Assembly (NCBI RefSeq): GCF_019649055.1
Contig: NW_026570234.1
Span: forward strand, 868,001-932,000
Direction: 5' to 3'
DNA length: 64,000 bases
Origin: Paramacrobiotus metropolitanus
Taxonomy: Eukaryota; Tardigrada; Eutardigrada; Parachela; Macrobiotidae
Shown here in pieces: positions 35,177-48,241 of the stretch (the stretch's first letter is position 1; the number at the start of each line of letters is the position of its first letter). Made by a program: the position numbers and the translations under genes. The notes beneath the pieces are model-generated. The model had not been told where the DNA came from and did no database searches. It saw only the letters and a list, made by a program, of their open reading frames with translations.

Positions 35177-38100
35177 TCAGACGCGTGTGACCTCCCATTC
35201 TTCATCGGACAAATTCATTCTTTCCTTATCCAGGATGAAATTAGCGAACTGTAATTCATCGTTATCATGAATATCTACTACTTGTTCGGTATCATCGGTA
35301 TCGTCTATCTCGTCCACGTAATCCGCCGATTCCGATATCGGTAAGTGTAGGCGTATTGTGGGAATTTGCAGGGTATATTCGATGGCGGTGTCTGTACTTT
35401 CAGCTTTGTCCGAGCTGGATTCGGCGAGTGTTGCATCGGTTAGAAATACTGTGGACCCATCGGTTTCGATTACGCTGGTTGACGGGGACGGTAGCGGGGA
35501 GGAGAAAGCATCGGGAGTGTCGATAGCGTCCTGGGTGGGTGTTTCAGGCCGACTGAGCGTTTCCACTCCACTGGAGCTGTTCTGGGATAAAGGTCGTTCG
35601 GGAATATCCAAATTTTTTGACGTGGCTTTATTGGGCAACTCATCTGCATTGACATCTACGAAAATTAGTAATTGCTTTTCTAACGTTTGACAAAAATAAT
35701 GGGAACGAGTAAATGAATTTTTTTAAAGCATAATTTTATAAATAAATGAATCTTTTAATAAGAAACTTTTATAACACTGGACAATAAGTTTAGAAACATT
35801 TACTGTGCTAAAAAATGTACCACTTAAAAATGTTTTCGATGGAACGAGTAAAGTAATTTTTTAAAACAAAATTTTAATACTAAATGAATTTTTATTAACA
35901 CTGAATGATTTTTTAATACTGAACCTATTATTAATTCAAAATTTATCCCATACTTTGTTTGTTTATGCTTTCGTTTCGCGAAACATTTGTTGAACTCTCC
36001 GAACTGGAATCACTCTTTCCGGGAAGCAGAGGTTCCACCTGGGGTAAGGAGCGGCGACGTTGTGCATCGTAGAAAACCGCCGATCCTCTAGGAGATTTAT
36101 TGAGTTCAACCGTTTTCGACTTGCTTTTCCTGTAGGCTTTTTTCTTTTCTCGGATTGCCGCTGTCCTGGCCAACTTCATGGTATCGTTTCTGGCCAGCCC
36201 GGGCGGTAACACTGTAGGCGGATCGTTCGGTTTACTTTGCACGGGAATATCGGAGTGTCGCTTTTTCATGCGGAACATATCGAAAAAACTGGTCTTCGGT
36301 TGGTTGTTAAGGTCTTGTGAATTTCGGTTGGATGAGAAGCGATTGATTGCTGGCGAATTCGGGATGGAAAGCAGCGAAACGTCTTCCTGGGACTGAAATT
36401 TTGGAGTGAAAATCGGTGTGCGGGGAGACAGATTGGGCGTGGTTTCAGTGGGAGAATCCAGGAGGCTGCCGTCGATGGTTATTGATCGGACTTTAATTAA
36501 TTTGGGGTTGACTGATGGTCGATCGGTTTTAGGCTCGACTGTGTCGGTATTACTTTCCATAGTTTCGACGTCGCCGATTTTCGCTTGATCGTCATCGGGA
36601 GGGGTTTCCGGCGCATTTATTACAGAAAGATCACTATCATGCGGTAAAATCGGGTTAGAATAACCATTTGGCAGCTGCACCGGGGTCGGGTCGCCGATTT
36701 GTTGACCTTTCTCATCCGGCGTTTCTGCTTTCGACGCCAGCCGTTGCCCGATTTCTGGGGGATCCTCCTCTTCCACGTCGTCATCATTGGGAAATTCCTG
36801 TGTTGCACCGGCAATTATCCGATCGGAAACGGTGTCTAACAGCACTGTAGCTCCTTCGATCACCGCTTTCTGCAACAGTTTTTAAGCTTTACACAGGTAC
36901 TTGTGTTCGTAGAATTATCGTACTGATTTAGCTGCTCATATTATGATTTATTGCATGGTATGAAGCGCTGTAGTTAACATGTGTACTATGGTTAATGGGG
37001 TACAAATACGTGTTTGCACAGTAAGCCACGTACTGCAACTGATTGACTTTATACGTTGACCGATAAAAAAATGTTTATCACATTATCAGCAGTCATAAAT
37101 TATAACTTTTGATATCTATTTTGAATTGCGTAATGTGAAATAATTATGCAGATTTTTCTCACTTTAGCCTTTGTGGTGTCTTCGATGAAATTGATCACGA
37201 CATCTGCTTTGCCAGTTGGTGACACGACAAATCCATCATAAGCGATATCCAGTGCCGGATCTGTGATGACCATTAAATATGAACCCGGCTTTCGTAAGGG
37301 ATGCATCTGCAGTTGACTTAATTGTATCACTGGTCGTGTAATCTTCAGGCGGCGAACGCCATTGATTCTGATCTGTCGGCACACCAGCATAATATCCGAG
37401 AATAGAATCAAGTGCGTGCCAATCCATTTGCCGGTATCATCCAGATTCTCCACACGAATATTCTTCAGTTCGCGCAGAAACAAGCGGCGCGAAGTGGCTG
37501 ATTGTTGGAATTTATTCAGAAAATTTGTTGAAACGTATTTTTTCAGCACCTGTAGTGAAAAAAAGTTGAAAATATCGTGCTATATTATCGCAAATTAAAA
37601 ATTGCCGACTGTAATGCTGAATTTTATACCTCAGATATTTCTTCGCTGGGTGATACGAAAATATCATACATGATAATTCGCTCAGACACTGCATCCAGTT
37701 TTTCTTTCTCCTGAATTTCCCATGTTTCACGGTTGATAGCTTTGACAAACTGATCGATTTTGGAGATGAGTTTCCGTAAGATCTGCCGATGATGTTCGTC
37801 TGCCGTCTTTTTCAATATCGCCGACAAAAGCAGGGAATATTTTGTTATGCGATTCACCGGTACAAACAGCCAGTTGTTCAAAGGCTGTCGCTCGCTTTGC
37901 GGTTGTTCTTTGCACCACTATTTAAAAATCAAAACCGATACTTGCATAGTGAAATTAACAATTAATATCACGCAACTGCAGTTCATAACACGTGCAGCTG
38001 TGGTTGTAGGAGTAAATATATCCTTATTATGTAAGTACCTCCAAAACTATTCCCAGGTATTCATTTGCTTGGATGAGCTTTTTCAAGTGGTTGTCTGCTT

Positions 38101-39788
38101 GGTGGAATTCCGAGCAGTATTTCACGTATGGAGTAAAGTAGGTTTTCATCTGCGCAAAAACTTAATATCATTATTATGCATGGTCGTGTAATGAATAAAA
38201 ATTCTCCGCCTTGCACAAACTTTTGTTGCTGAAATTTCCAGTCATGTAAAAGGACAACGTCTTTTTACATGACTGGAAATTTCAGCTACAAAATAATCAG
38301 GTACTATATTGTAGCTTTGCTGTACGTACTGACACCGGCTTTCATTTTTTTCCACTTACATTAAGAAATCCATTTTTTAACAGTCCAGGATTTAGCGGCA
38401 ATCCGGTGCTTTTGGTTTGTGCCAAAATGGCGCTGAAACACTCGTGCCATAATCGCTTCTGTGCTGTGTACACATCCGATAGGCATCCAAAAATTTTATC
38501 CAAATCAGCCGGCTAAGAAGTTATCACAAGTTCATAACCAATTAACCATGAATATAGATACTTCGAAGTATTGGTATTCGCAGTACAGATACTTGCAGCA
38601 GCAGTCAAAGTGCATATTGCTATCAGTTTATAACGAAGTCTGACTTGAGTGATAACATATACGAGTAATCGAGTACAATACTACAATTGTAATGCTGTAT
38701 TATATTTTGTAAAATCGACAACACATATGAAACAAACTGGGAAATATAGGCAACAGCGATAACAAAAATCTAAGGAGTGCACGTTTGATTTCCGCTTTTG
38801 AATCATGCGCTATAAAATTTTTCGTAGTTCCCGCCCATGATTATATCGTTACTGTAGATTAAGATTAATAGCAACGATAATCGTTTTCGAAGCAGTTAAC
38901 ATATAAAATTAAAAAAGAGAATTTAAGAAGTAAAAAATTGCTAGACTGACTGTAAGTCACGTACTCAAGTGAATTCGAAAAACAGTAGTCTACCTAATGG
39001 TAAGCAGGTATGCTAAATACGCTTTAAAAAGGTGTATGTTTTAGTTACCGTTATGACAAAATCATGGCGACGATAGACCTCTTCTAGTGCCGGTCGCCAA
39101 AAGTCTCGAAGAATTTCCAACCGTTCAATGTAACGCCTTTCTGTGGAAATTAATTCCCAAATAGCTTCCTGTTGTCCTTTTTGTACATCATCCATGTTCT
39201 CCTAAATCCGATACTTGTTTATTTACAGAGCGTACGTATTCACGTATTGGCTACGTCAGGTTTTTGTAGCGTGTTTTATTACCGCGCTATTCATATTGTA
39301 AGCAAAAAAATCTTATGAACGAACATTGCACCAAATCAATTTAACCGAATGAAGTAAGAAAAATCAAATCGTCAAATCAATTAGCGAACCAAGTAAGAAT
39401 TCACCACATCTGAAACCGCTGTAAAAACTGTTGTTCCCCACTGGGACATTAGAGATTAAGAAAATTTGAAGATAACACTGCAATTTTTAAAAATATTGTA
39501 GACATTGCAGTATACAGTATACGAAGCTGCGCTGGCTAAATTAATGAGTGCATAGCCAGTAATACTTGCTTGAACGGATAGTGAGACGAAATCGGTCCAT
39601 CTTTGATCTTCTGACCATTCTTCCAGCTGATTATCAAACAGTCGTCCCTCGACAGCAGTGCAGGAATGCGACGGAAACGGTGGGCGATCGCTGGCGGTCA
39701 AATGTTCCCAGTATTTGAGGGTTCCATAAAGCAGCTTTGTTCGGCTTACCCATGGGAAAGTAAATCCTACTTTACCAGGGTCGTCCAT
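35177..39788 (-). CDS. PLEKHG5: PLEKHG5 (Syx/Tech)-like Rho guanine nucleotide exchange factor
   Basis: Activates Rho-family GTPases through a DH-PH module. Exons in order: 39576-39788 (3' border uncertain), 39049-39201, 38360-38512, 38039-38149, 37630-37917, 37163-37549, 35954-36869, 35177-35655. Phases match throughout, giving about 899 residues. The DH domain starts at QEAIWELISTERRYI and ends near ITKYSLLLSAILKKT, the conserved CR3-like helix. The PH domain is on the sixth exon (LFLREL ... LILFSDIMLVCR ... VVINFIEDTTKAK). The C-terminal 460 residues are low-complexity and acidic/Ser-rich. The protein ends EEWEVTRV, a class I PDZ ligand; vertebrate PLEKHG5 also binds PDZ domains of MUPP1/PATJ by its C-terminus. 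The first-exon donor (GTTCAA) is weak; ACT|GTATAC 75 bases further is an alternative. Confidence 0.87.
38228..38286. repeat. 24-bp perfect hairpin in a RhoGEF intron
   Basis: 38228-38251 and 38263-38286 are perfect reverse complements (arm begins GCTGAAATTTCCAGTCATG), with an 11-base loop. The hairpin sits in the middle of a 210-base intron of the RhoGEF gene. Confidence 0.95.
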
Positions 39789-42194
39789 TCCGTGGTGCCA
39801 AATTAAAATGCAACTATAATCTAAAAAGTCGACTGCGCAACCGCTTGTAGGTATTACATATGCCGCGTTCGAGCAGCCAAAACATAACGTACGCCGGCAC
39901 GTTGGTAGATAATATATGGCACGACTGCCGCGCTTCCTTTAATCAGCTAGCGAGATGAACATCTTAATCAAAATTATGCAAATAACAATTCCAGTACATC
40001 TTGTCCAGCAACATGTTGTGAGAAACGCTTACATAACGCTGTGGTTTAGATGTACATTGACATTAGCCTATTTTATTAAAGCGGCTGCAGGTAGACTAAA
40101 CTGGTATCGTGTATACTCCACGTTGTAACTCGTATCGTTATAGCGCATGTAAAATTAAACAATAATACCAGCTATGCAGCCATATAGCTGAAGATACCCT
40201 GCGATTACAAAGCCATTGTTTCTTGTTTTACGTTGGAGCAGTTTTTATCGTGTTTACATAAAATCGAATGATAAATTTTACAACAACGCATTCTGTTATT
40301 TTATGCTGTTATCGCGCCGTATCATAAATAAGGGTTTACTAGTATACTGCTGGGTTGTAGTGCTGCAACCCAAAAGAGCTCTGGTTTACACTTTACACCT
40401 CTTTAGCGTGTTGATCGTTTTTGGGAAATACAGAATCCACGCCGATTGTTACGACAGAAAAAGATACCAGATTGTTCAATTCTGCGGCAGCCGCCGGTTT
40501 GCTGCAAATCCAATATCAGAGATGTATACTTTGTAAAAACTATTATGAATGCAAAACTACTTTTACATAAGCGCTGCGTAGAGCAGAGGGTAAACATGCA
40601 AATGTGTACACCTGACAGGGAGAAGGTTTTTTTTCATGACAAATCTAGTTTTATTGAATAATAACTCGGTCGCTGTGTTTGATAATGTGCGGTTAACTAA
40701 ACAATCAAAAGATAGCACTTACAGAACTGACAACTCGCAATACCGTACCGTCTCATCATCTCATGTGTGCGGTTATCTGGTCATAATTCATGCCTCCATT
40801 ACCACAATTATGAATTATTGAAGTACCGTATTTATCTTGTAGTATATCGAGGTGCGAACTAACTGAACCGTAAAAAGTAAATACTTATGGTATTAGCACT
40901 TTTTAAAAATTTCCTGGGTTTCATATGCTGCAATGAGTGCATCGAATTAAGAATTTAAAATTTTTTTGCATATAATATACGATGCATTTGCCCAATTACT
41001 TTATGTATGCATTTTATCAGAAATGCTAAACTGTCGAAGTGGTTTACCGAAAATGAAAATTTTTTAAATTAATATCCTATGTTAGTCCATTAACCACCAA
41101 CAAGCCTTACTCGCAAAATGCAAATTTTGAGCTTATTAATTCACTGTATATTAGGTGAATGACCACAGGTCCAAGTTTCCATTTTGCGCCGGGTATTTTT
41201 CTGTTTATTTTATGGTAGAGTGGTCAAATACCTTGATCGGCGCGTTTTGTCTTGTTGCACAGCAAGAAGCCATCATTATCTTTTCACGCACAATAAACTA
41301 TTCACTCAGGCACATCTATCTTCTCTTGAAAAACTTCAACTACAAAATCATGCTCATACGAATTCAAGAAGTGATATCGAAGGGTTATTGTTAGAAAGCA
41401 TTTGTTTGCAGTCCAGCGACGTTTAGCTGACTATATATCAAAACACCACCCAGCATTTTTTTTCCTGCCCTAACAAATATTTATATAATTACTGTATGTT
41501 GATTTCCAATGCTATCCTAGTTTTTGTAAAGAATATCTGAAATCTGAAATTTTAAACAAAGAAATGTTTCCCGACAGCGTATATGTATTTGTTATTGTTA
41601 ACGCATCGATGTGATGCAGTTCCGCTTTCAGCGATGACCTTTCACTACGCTGACCGTGGCAAAAAAACGTTTCACCAAGTCTGTGACAGTTTATTAGTGT
41701 CATAAATTCATAATTTACAATAAATATAATAGAATGATACCGACTTTGCGATCAGTGAAACAGTCAGTTTTGGCACACGCATGACTTGAATGTGCGGTAT
41801 ACGTATAGCAGCGGTATATATTATATACGTACCCATATCAAACATAGACCTGCTATTCGGAGTGTCGCGCGCGCGAAAGAAATATATACACACATGGTCA
41901 GGTGCAGCAAACCATTGTCCAGTTGATTGGAAAATTGCCCTACAGCCACCGGTAGCTCAACTAGTAATTTTGCTCGTGAGTAGCCTTTACTTTTATTTGC
42001 CGGTCATTCCTTTCCGCATGGATACTTCGTTTGAAAAGCTCAGAAATCTGTTATCGCCTTTTAAAAGTTTTATGCAGCTGGTGTCCATCACCATGGCGCT
42101 TATTCACAAGTACTGAGTGTATCGTTATCGTTATATGTTTTTGAGCTGCTGCTAACTTGTTTCCTTAAATCTTAAAGACGTTAAAACATTAAAA
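39789..42194. other. Intergenic region, no gene seen
   Basis: About 2.4 kb between the RhoGEF first exon and the mucin-like gene, which diverge. Open frames of 100-110 codons occur (40216-40536, 41790-42116) but lack domains, splice context or composition typical of neighbouring exons. Confidence 0.45.
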
Positions 42195-44267
42195 ATGTTG
42201 TTAGTTTTAACATCTTTTTGTACGGCAATGAGGCTATTACAGGTTAGTGCATTTTTTATCCCAAAAAAACTCTAAAATGGATGGAAAGAGTTATTAAATG
42301 TAAGCTTTGCGCAGGTACACAGCCATTCGACGGACTATTTATCTTACACTCCTTTTGGTTTCATGCCAAACTATGCCCGCGCTCTTGAAGGTACTTTAAT
42401 AAAGAATTTTGGAACACCTCCGACCACCACAACCAAGCCTCCGATACGTAAAACTGGTAAGCCATATTTTTTCATTCAACACCCACATAATACTAACACA
42501 TAATACACTATTCGTAATATTCCCTGAGTCCGAGGATTCGTTTCCATCACAGAGTGGAACCTGTGATAACTATTTTAATGCAAGCTTTTTTACCCGTGCG
42601 ATAGAGCTCTTCTCCACGTAAAATGTCCTCAGATCTAGAATAGAATTACAAATACACAGACCTAATAAATTTTATAGAATTCGTTCTGTTTACAAATTTC
42701 GTAACCTTCTAATTCAATACCAACTTCATTGTTGTAATATTCATAGTAAGTACCAAGAGAGTCTAGTGTAGTTTATCATTACCTGTACTCGTACACAAAA
42801 TCATCTGTAGAATGATCAGAGTTCCACCGGAAGTGCAGTACATCGACTTTGACCTTGGCGTATTTATGGAGCAGTACTGAAAATCTTGCAAAGCATTGTT
42901 AGAATCTAATTCCTCACACACAATAAAGTTTGCTCGAAATGTCAGGACGTTACGGAAGCAGCTTAAACGTAATTCATGAAGTTGTGTGCGCTGTGCAGTT
43001 TATTCTAACAAGACGGCCAAACTTTCGAAGGCGGTCGTCACCTGATCTAATAAACAGCAACTTATAATCGAGTCCCCAGCCGGTGTTTTTAATTTAATAA
43101 AATTATCCCGTTACGTTCCTGTATCAGTGTTTATTTCCCATCGGTTTCCTTTCCTCCTTAGATGCACGCTCGGATGAGTGGAGCAGTTCGCATGTTGGCT
43201 TCCACCTTGGTCACGACCTCGAATCTCGAAGTTTCGATGAAGATATCGAAGACAACAGCATCTATGCACCGTACTCTATTTTTAAGGAACCGGCATCCAA
43301 TGAAGATTTAACAGTAGACCTCTTTCACAAAAACGGCCAATGGATATCCCTTCCATTCTTTTTCAAAGAAAGCATCGCTTTCCTTCGCGATACCAGCACA
43401 ACTCCATCCACCACTGCGGCGAGGCGCACAACTCACACGACTACGCCCTTTGTGCTACTTCCGGTCACGGAATTGGGTGACTATTCCAATCCGCTCTTTC
43501 GTCCCGTATACGCTAAAGCCCCACCACCACCGCGATCATATTTTCTGAAAAAGCTTCAAAAGCTAGCAAAAAAGCCGACATATAACGACGTTTTTTCCAC
43601 ATATTTAACTACAACGACACTGACGCCGACAACGGAAATAACAAGAGCATCAACGGAACGACGAACCACAATAACGACGTTACCAAGTAGTACGACCACG
43701 ACAACAGGCTCGCTGGAAACCACAGAAACTCCCTCACTGATTCCCGTCAGTATTAAAATGACCACGTTGCCGGTAACGCATAAGCCGGTCAACTTGGGTA
43801 TTGTTGACGTCATTTCCGGTTGGGATACCCATACGAAACCGGAAAACCAGCTTCTGACTACCACGACGGAAGGGGTCACAGCTGCCCTGGAAAACCGCCC
43901 GGGGGAGACATTCGCCGCGTCCGTCGATAACGTGATAGCAGAGACAACCATTGCACCCACTGAGCGCATCACAATAACATCGATAGTCGGATTCAATACG
44001 CCAGAGTTGTTGACCACTACACTGCCATCAACGACAACATTTTTCACAGAAACGTTTACCACCTCCCAAATGCCGCTGGTGAATACCGGGGAAACACTGC
44101 AATCGGATCGAACCGGTAAAAGCATTATACCGGAAGTGACAACCAATCAGGTGATAAGTACACTATCACCGTCAACAATGTCCACTGCCGAAAAACTACA
44201 TCGGAAGCGATTTAATTCGCTTTTGGATTTGTCAATGCGACGAGGATCAAAGCGGCCATATGCATGA
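42195..44267 (+). CDS. Secreted Thr-rich mucin-like protein
   Basis: Not a recognised family. Exons 42195-42242, 42315-42456 and 43162-44267 join in frame to give 431 residues. Exon 1 and the start of exon 2 form a short signal peptide (MLLVLTSFCTAMRLLQVHS). After a mixed acidic region comes a Thr/Pro/Ser-rich segment (from about residue 165) with runs such as TTTTLTPTTE, TTTTT and STTTFFTETFTT, suited to dense O-glycosylation. A PPPPR stretch precedes it. The C-terminus is basic with dibasic sites (KLHRKR, MRRGSKR) where furin-type proteases could cut. There is no cysteine framework or transmembrane helix. A role in cuticle, mucus or extracellular matrix is inference. Intron 2 is 0.7 kb. Confidence 0.75.
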
Positions 44268-44579
44268 ACGAAAATTGTATAGCTACAACGGTCGTATGAG
44301 TACGTACGGCAAATGTGTACATTTAAATTCAATCGCCACCGGCATTGTACGGCCAATTCAAAATGATCATCAGTTCTGCAATTTAGGCTATTTACTATTC
44401 TGCAATATTTTTAACTGGAATGACTTTGTTCCTCTGTTCATATAACAATCGCTTATAGAAACTTAAAACACTGACTAGCAGTCTCATAACAAAAACAGTA
44501 TATAGTTTACTTTTAATTAGGTGTACGGTACGGCGTACCTGTACATATTTCTACCGTAGCCGTAATGAAGCAAAATCTT

Positions 44580-44585
44580 AATAAA
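44580..44585 (+). terminator. Candidate polyadenylation signal AATAAA
   Basis: AATAAA about 310 bases after the stop codon of the mucin-like gene, on the same strand. No cleavage data. Confidence 0.4.
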
Positions 44586-44953
44586 TTTACATATTTTGTG
44601 CGGTACGACTCTGCGATCCGTTTCGACGCTCACAGAGACTTATTGGTTTATGAATCGCATAAATTCAAGAACGGGGACTAAACCATCTTTAACCATTCAG
44701 GCACCGATAGTAGTGTTCATTAGTAAAGCTTCGTGCAAAAATTATTCATGAGTGGACAAAACAGGAGCTGCCTTTCCACAAATATCGACTTTAATCAACA
44801 TCGTTATATTTCCATACTGCTTAGTTATTGCCTCCATCTTAGAACACATAAAAAACTTCCAGACTTGATAATTCTTCGCTTCGCGAAGTAACGGCCGATT
44901 CCTCAAACGTGCAGGTGTGCAAATGAAAACCTGCGCCAGCGGCCACCAACGGA

Positions 44954-47207
44954 TTAATACGGATCGTGAAAAGGAAAATCTTCGGAATCCCCCACGCTGC
45001 AATTCAAAAAAGAGATCATGTACAAAGAAAGCAAAACTAATGCTAACTTGTACGGAATACATAAACATTATTTTGCGTAACACAAAGCAAAAGGTAAATG
45101 TAATGAACGTACAATTCAAACTTAAAGTAACGATGGTTTTTATCCAGTGAATCCATTTTCGCCAAATCGCCGTCTTCAAATTTGAAGTCAAAAAGATTGA
45201 AATTTTCCTTTATCCGGTCTTTGTTAACGCTTTTGGGAATGGTGATTCGTCCTCGTTCAATCAAAAAACGATTCAAAATCTGTAACGTGAAACAACATAA
45301 CTGCATTTATTTGTTTTCTTATCAGAATAAGCGGCGCATGAATTTACCTGTGCGGGTGTTTTGTTATACTTTTTCGATATTTCTTGCAAAAGTGGATCTT
45401 CCAGCAAAACGGGATCATCGGGATTAATCGTCATTCGTGTAGGTGAACCAAGGGGGCCTAACAGAATTAACAAAAACGTTTTTCGTTATTAATTCCATAA
45501 TGATGCGCTGTTGTCAACAAGGACATCCAGGAAGGTGTCCCTATTGACAATTAAGCCGGTTTTTACCATAAGACGTAAGCGTAATTCCGTTCTGTTTGCA
45601 GTATTCGTACAACGGCTTTTGCATGAAGTACGCATGGCATTCCACCTATTGAAAGCAATCTTCCATTATGCAATACCGCATAAATTGTATTAGTCATAAT
45701 TATTACGTCTGATCCGACAAGTGAGAATATTAAAAGGTGCATATTCCAACCTGCAGATTGGCCGGTTTGATTCGCGCATTGTCAATCACGTTCTGAATTT
45801 GTCGCTTGTTAAAATTGGAAAGCCCAATCGCCCTAATCAATCCCTGATCAACTGCTTTTTCCATTTCCTGCACAAATATAATAAATTTTCTTTATGAAAT
45901 AATATAAGCATATTCAAGCATAAGAACTGGAAAAATTCAACGATTAGCGCTGCGCTAATCGTTGAATTTTTCCAGTTCTTATGCTTGAATAACTGTGTGT
46001 CAACAAAGCAAATTAAAATTTGGCACTTGTAATCAGTTTGCCGGTAATACACTAACAGAAATTAAGAAAAGTTAAAGCGCGCCAAGTCATAAACTCAGCA
46101 AATATTGCTTTTAATTTTAATTATGCTGCACAGATACGTAACTAAGTTTTTGCAGAAATCTGACAGTGAGCTGGTTGGTAGGGAGATATTAATGTTAGAT
46201 TTCTGCTGTGGTTACCTTCCAGATTAAAGCATGATCCGTGCGCTCATATATTGCCTTTCCATCCGCATCTCGGGGAAAAAGAGTTTGCTCATCTGAAAAA
46301 GTTGTTGCATCGATTTAATTAATTCTGCAACACTGCAATTTCCATGCCGATAAACGGTATTCATTGCTGATTAAAAGATAGAATATAATCTGAAGTCATT
46401 CAAGTGGACGCAAAATATGAATTATTGCAACTTACCGACAAATTTAGCACCCGCCGGATTATGAATCAAATACAAATCAATGTAGTCGAGCTGCAAATTG
46501 GCCAAGGATTTCTTAATGGCTTCTTCCACTTTCTCCGGACGATGATAAGTGCTCCATAGCTAACGAACGTGAAATTAGCAATATAAGCAAACCAGCTGCA
46601 GGTTTGTGTAACACTTTGATTTTCATGGATCTATCCGTAAAGATCTCTACAAAACTACTTTAATTGTGCAGTACTTACTTTTGTCACGATAAAAACATCT
46701 TCCCGTTTAACAACGCCTTCTTTGATCTTGTTTTTCAATGCCTCGCCGATTTCTTTTTCGTTGCCATACACGAAAGCCGTATCGATGTGACGGTAGCCGA
46801 TGTCCAGAGCGTATTCTACCGCTTGCTTCACTTCATTCGGTTTGGACTGCAATGAATTAATACTGCACAAACAACATTTTCAAACTTTCAACAATTACCG
46901 ACGTTAAAAAAACATAAGAAAGTATTTTCATTTTTAGCACTGAAAACATTTCGCCCAAGAATACGTAACGCGGACGACTTAAATAAAACACCGGCATTAC
47001 ACTCACATATAGTATTGTATATGTATCTGCGCACACGATATTTCAGATTGAGTTAATTAAAGCGCACAATCAAAAACGCCTACGCTCGCGCAAAAAATCT
47101 GGAGCAGATTTTTACAGCATGGAAGTTCTTACCTGCCAAGTACCAAGTCCAATCATGGGCATTTTCTGCCCATTGTTCAGGGTAATGGAAGGCTCGAAGT
47201 TAACCAT
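44954..47207 (-). CDS. Aldo-keto reductase, copy A
   Basis: NADPH-dependent aldehyde/ketone reductase of the AKR1-type (alpha/beta)8 barrel. Nine exons: 47133-47207, 46679-46846, 46436-46559, 46216-46292, 45751-45867, 45567-45645, 45348-45457, 45113-45279, 44954-44996. All phases match, giving 319 residues, the standard AKR length. Catalytic tetrad: Asp 47, Tyr 52 ([11 protein letters not shown]), Lys 81 (FIVTK|LWSTYH) and His 114 (LIHNP). Cofactor signature: [14 protein letters not shown]. The C-terminus is [10 protein letters not shown], a typical AKR1 end. Paralogue B lies 1 kb upstream with the same intron positions. Intron 4 contains a 79-base palindrome. The substrate is unknown. Confidence 0.95.
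45912..45990. repeat. 79-base perfect palindrome in an aldo-keto reductase intron
   Basis: 45912-45950 and 45952-45990 are perfect 39-base inverted copies around a single T at 45951 (arm starts ATTCAAGCATAAGAACTGG). It lies in intron 4 of copy A. Copy B has nothing like it at the same place. Confidence 0.97.
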
Positions 47208-48241
47208 TTTGGAATTTCTAAAAAAAAGCGTGTTGCGGCTTTGCTAATGCTAAAAAAATCCAATTAGCACGATACCTTCAGCCGTGCAATCGCCGCAACC
47301 GCAGATATAAAAATGTCGAATCACTTCGCTTGCCGCCTCACGAGCAGAAAAAGTCAGCCTAGCAAAATCGATAACGTAGTGGCACAATCAATAACGCCGG
47401 CGAAAAGTGCTGCATTGTCAAAACCTGCGCCTGGTGGCAGCTTGCAAGGTATTGATAAGATTTCCAGGATGGCTGCGTGACGCGCCAGGAACTCACATTC
47501 TAAACTACGGTACTACTAACAACGTAAGTGACTCGAGTACTGTATACTAAATCGAATAGTCGTATACAGACGATACAGTACAAACTGTTCGAAACTCGAA
47601 CCTCAGCTGTTTGATTTTATACGCCCAGCTTACACACGTATTAGTACCGTACCTCGCACATCAAAGTGCGCTTATTCGCAAAAGCGAAACCGGTCTAACG
47701 GACATGTTTCCCAACAGAAACTTTCAAGTTATAGCTGAACCAAGGAAAGGAACAGCTTGCATACAACAGGCAGGAAAGTTGTGTCTAACTTGGATACCGA
47801 GAGCTTCAATGTAATATTTTCAGCTCACAAGAATTTGTCCCCATGCAGCGACGGCAAGAGTAATGCATTATTTTAATAACTGTACTTAAGTACGTACCTA
47901 ACCTACAATAATTATATTAATTATTAATATTAATTAATGGAGATACCAGTTCAATTGTAGTCGTAAATTGTACAATTCAAGAACATAATTACTATTCCAG
48001 CCATGCGTGCTGTTTATTGGTTACTAGTACAGGTTTACGACATAAAAAACGAAACTATCAATGCAGCTCAAGCATTTTCTAATCTCTTTACTATAAGTAC
48101 AAGTGTAATGAGTGGATGCTTTAAGAATACTAAAGAAATCGAATGATTCTGAAACACAAAACAATCCAATCAAAATAACGAGTACGAGACGTCAGCAATA
48201 CCGTAACCGAGAGTAACGTCATCGAAGCATCAAACAAACAT
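47208..48241. other. Spacer between the two aldo-keto reductase copies
   Basis: About 1 kb that should contain the copy A promoter and copy B 3' end. No coding or repeat feature seen. Confidence 0.5.

Noticed and set aside
43556..44146. 196-codon Val-rich minus-strand frame
   Set aside because: Complement of the Thr-codon-rich mucin-like exon.
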